From Chloroflexota bacterium (GTDB lineage: Bacteria; Chloroflexota; Anaerolineae; Anaerolineales; Villigracilaceae): 6,689 nucleotides of DNA. Location of the stretch: the NCBI GenBank assembly GCA_021796155.1, contig JAJYOO010000128.1:1-6689 (forward strand). The letters run 5' to 3'. Of this stretch, positions 5,425 through 6,689 are shown one piece after another; position 1 is the first letter of the stretch, and the number at the start of each line of letters is the position of its first letter. Position numbers and translations under genes: made by a program. A model generated the notes under the pieces. It was not told the DNA's origin, ran no database searches, and was given only the letters and a program-made list of their open reading frames with translations.

Positions 5425-5436
5425 TTGATTTGCGTT

Positions 5437-6689
5437 CTACTTCCAAAAAATTATATATTCGCCCGCGGCCCCCTTATTTATAAAGCCGCGGATTTTCAAT
5501 TGAGTATTTAGTTGACTCGAATCGTTTTTTGAATAAACGGTCCTGTCAAAAACGACTGATCGAATCTCTGGGTATTGGTCTAGCAGCCGTAACATGGTTT
5601 TTGAGTCTTGCGTTGAACCCGAAAGGAATTGGTCGGTTTCCAACCGCAATTCAGCTTCTGTCTTCCTGCCCTGTACATCAAGATAATATTGAACCATGTC
5701 TTCTCGTGTGATCATCTGCGGATAATCGGCTGAAAGCATGCGAATAGCACCAGATATTGGATATGGGCAGAGCATCAGTCCTTTGGGTGTCTTGGAAATT
5801 ATCGCTTCCGCGGTCAAATATTCTTCATGTTGGGACCAGTCCCCTAGAGCGTAGATCGGATTGCGAAATATCGAAGAGGGTATTGCCAGAGTCAATGAAA
5901 CAGGAATCAGAATTAGGGCTCCATAAGCCATCGATATGGAAATTTTTCGCTTCATTCCGCTAACGAGTGAAGACAGGCGGGATGTCAAAATACCAGCTGA
6001 TATTGGAAACGGGAGGATATAAAACATTCTGTAGAAGATGCCTCTAAAGAACCTTATCAATAAATCGCCAGAAAGCGGATTGAGTACTAAAAAGATTGCG
6101 AGGATAACCCACCAAGTGAGAAATACTCTTTTCGTGCCCTTAGTAAAAACTATGGCGCCTAAGCAGAATAAAATGGTCAAGAGTGGCGTTGGCATAGTTA
6201 TCGAACCAAAAAAGCTCAAGTATCCCGCAAAGGTAGCAGGATAAGATGTATTGAAGAATGCGGCGTTACCCACTCCATCCTTTAGTGCTACAAATGCCAT
6301 ATAAATAATGAGATAGGTATAGCTACTGAAATACAAGGCGACAAATTTGATGGTTGATTTACTTTCTCTATGATATATCAGTAGATAGGCGATCAAGATA
6401 ATTAAACCCAGTATTGGCAATATCATGAAGGATGTTGTTGTCATACCGCAAAGCGCTATTATTAAAATAAACAATTTCAACCAAGGGAAAAATGCTTTTG
6501 ACTCCAGAAAATCTAGGGTATAGCTTGTGAATAAGGGGATTCCAAGAGCTAACATAATGGACTTCCCCTCGTAGATGCGGATAAATGCGAATCCGCCAGG
6601 AGTAACCGCGCTCTCTGCTGTAACGATTTCGATGCAGATTACGGCGATTGTTCCGATGAAAGATGCTAATATGTCTGTTGAAATTGTTT
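5437..6689 (-). CDS. Multi-pass membrane protein with C-terminal soluble domain, 5'-truncated
   Basis: The frame stays open through the right edge, so the gene is incomplete at its start: 416 residues are visible and the ATG at 6555 is internal (codons before it read A-F-I-R-I-Y-E-G-K-S-I). I do not recognise a firm family. About seven or eight hydrophobic segments occupy the first 270 visible residues, followed by about 145 mostly polar residues with Y-A-L-G-D-W-S-Q-H-E-E-Y and C-P-Y-P-I-S-G. Many helices with a soluble C-terminal domain recalls polytopic GT-C-type glycosyltransferases and DUF6077-like proteins; the R-I-Y-E-G-K-S-I segment recalls the latter, but this is from memory. Catalytic acidic loops typical of GT-C enzymes would lie in the missing N-terminus. 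Sample 60-base lines here have about 30-43% G+C against 52-68% in lines from relA and moeA, suggesting horizontal acquisition or an accessory surface-polysaccharide region beyond the edge. No start or promoter is in view. Confidence 0.8.
   Translation of the reverse strand, partial: TISTDILASFIGTIAVICIEIVTAESAVTPGGFAFIRIYEGKSIMLALGIPLFTSYTLDFLESKAFFPWLKLFILIIALCGMTTTSFMILPILGLIILIAYLLIYHRESKSTIKFVALYFSSYTYLIIYMAFVALKDGVGNAAFFNTSYPATFAGYLSFFGSITMPTPLLTILFCLGAIVFTKGTKRVFLTWWVILAIFLVLNPLSGDLLIRFFRGIFYRMFYILPFPISAGILTSRLSSLVSGMKRKISISMAYGALILIPVSLTLAIPSSIFRNPIYALGDWSQHEEYLTAEAIISKTPKGLMLCPYPISGAIRMLSADYPQMITREDMVQYYLDVQGRKTEAELRLETDQFLSGSTQDSKTMLRLLDQYPEIRSVVFDRTVYSKNDSSQLNTQLKIRGFINKGAAGEYIIFWK

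Noticed and set aside
6553..6555. ATG at 6555 as the start of the membrane protein
   Set aside because: The same frame continues without a stop to the window edge and the upstream residues include a hydrophobic segment, so the gene is truncated, not started here.
1..6689. Hidden mobile element, toxin-antitoxin, CRISPR or defence system
   Set aside because: No terminal inverted repeats, transposase or integrase motifs, regular direct repeats or recognisable defence domains were seen on either strand.

Overview
The window looks like bacterial chromosome, probably Chloroflexota (Anaerolineae-like). This is inferred from the mix of an auracyanin-type blue-copper domain, a VKOR-family membrane oxidoreductase, one long RelA/SpoT protein and -10-like boxes set almost directly against start codons. 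No rRNA or other marker gene is present to prove it. I see no tRNA, rRNA, CRISPR array, insertion sequence or phage gene.

Layout. On the + strand come the 3' end of a secreted-type cupredoxin gene (1-233) and a complete SpoU/TrmH-family RNA 2'-O-methyltransferase (271-1056). A symmetrical hairpin at 1061-1100 with A- and T-tracts on its two flanks separates this pair from the convergent minus-strand genes. Everything to the right is on the minus strand. Read in transcription order it is: a 5'-truncated, AT-richer multi-pass membrane protein (6689 to 5437), a long RelA/SpoT (Rel) alarmone enzyme (5365-3143), MoeA (3033-1804), a VKOR-family protein (1797-1369), and a 76-residue protein with four cysteines and an extremely acidic tail (1355-1125).

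How the genes relate. moeA, VKOR and the small cysteine protein are packed with gaps of 6 and 13 nt, and each downstream Shine-Dalgarno overlaps the preceding stop codon, so they form a translationally coupled operon. relA lies 109 nt upstream of it. That gap holds a consensus TATAAT, a short palindrome and a larger imperfect hairpin, so moeA probably has its own promoter and may also receive read-through. The methyltransferase and relA both have a -10-like hexamer ending exactly 6 nt before the start codon, which predicts leaderless mRNAs.

Most notable points. (1) The Rel protein keeps the full set of visible HD-hydrolase residues but carries EFDD in its synthetase domain, the acidic EXDD form associated with monofunctional RelA, where bifunctional Rel enzymes usually have RXKD. 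(2) The same protein has an insertion of about 26 residues in the hydrolase half. (3) The relA-moeA gap is dense with inverted repeats. (4) A small cysteine/acidic protein is coupled to VKOR. Most of the window is otherwise ordinary housekeeping sequence, and I do not see a clear new multi-gene system.
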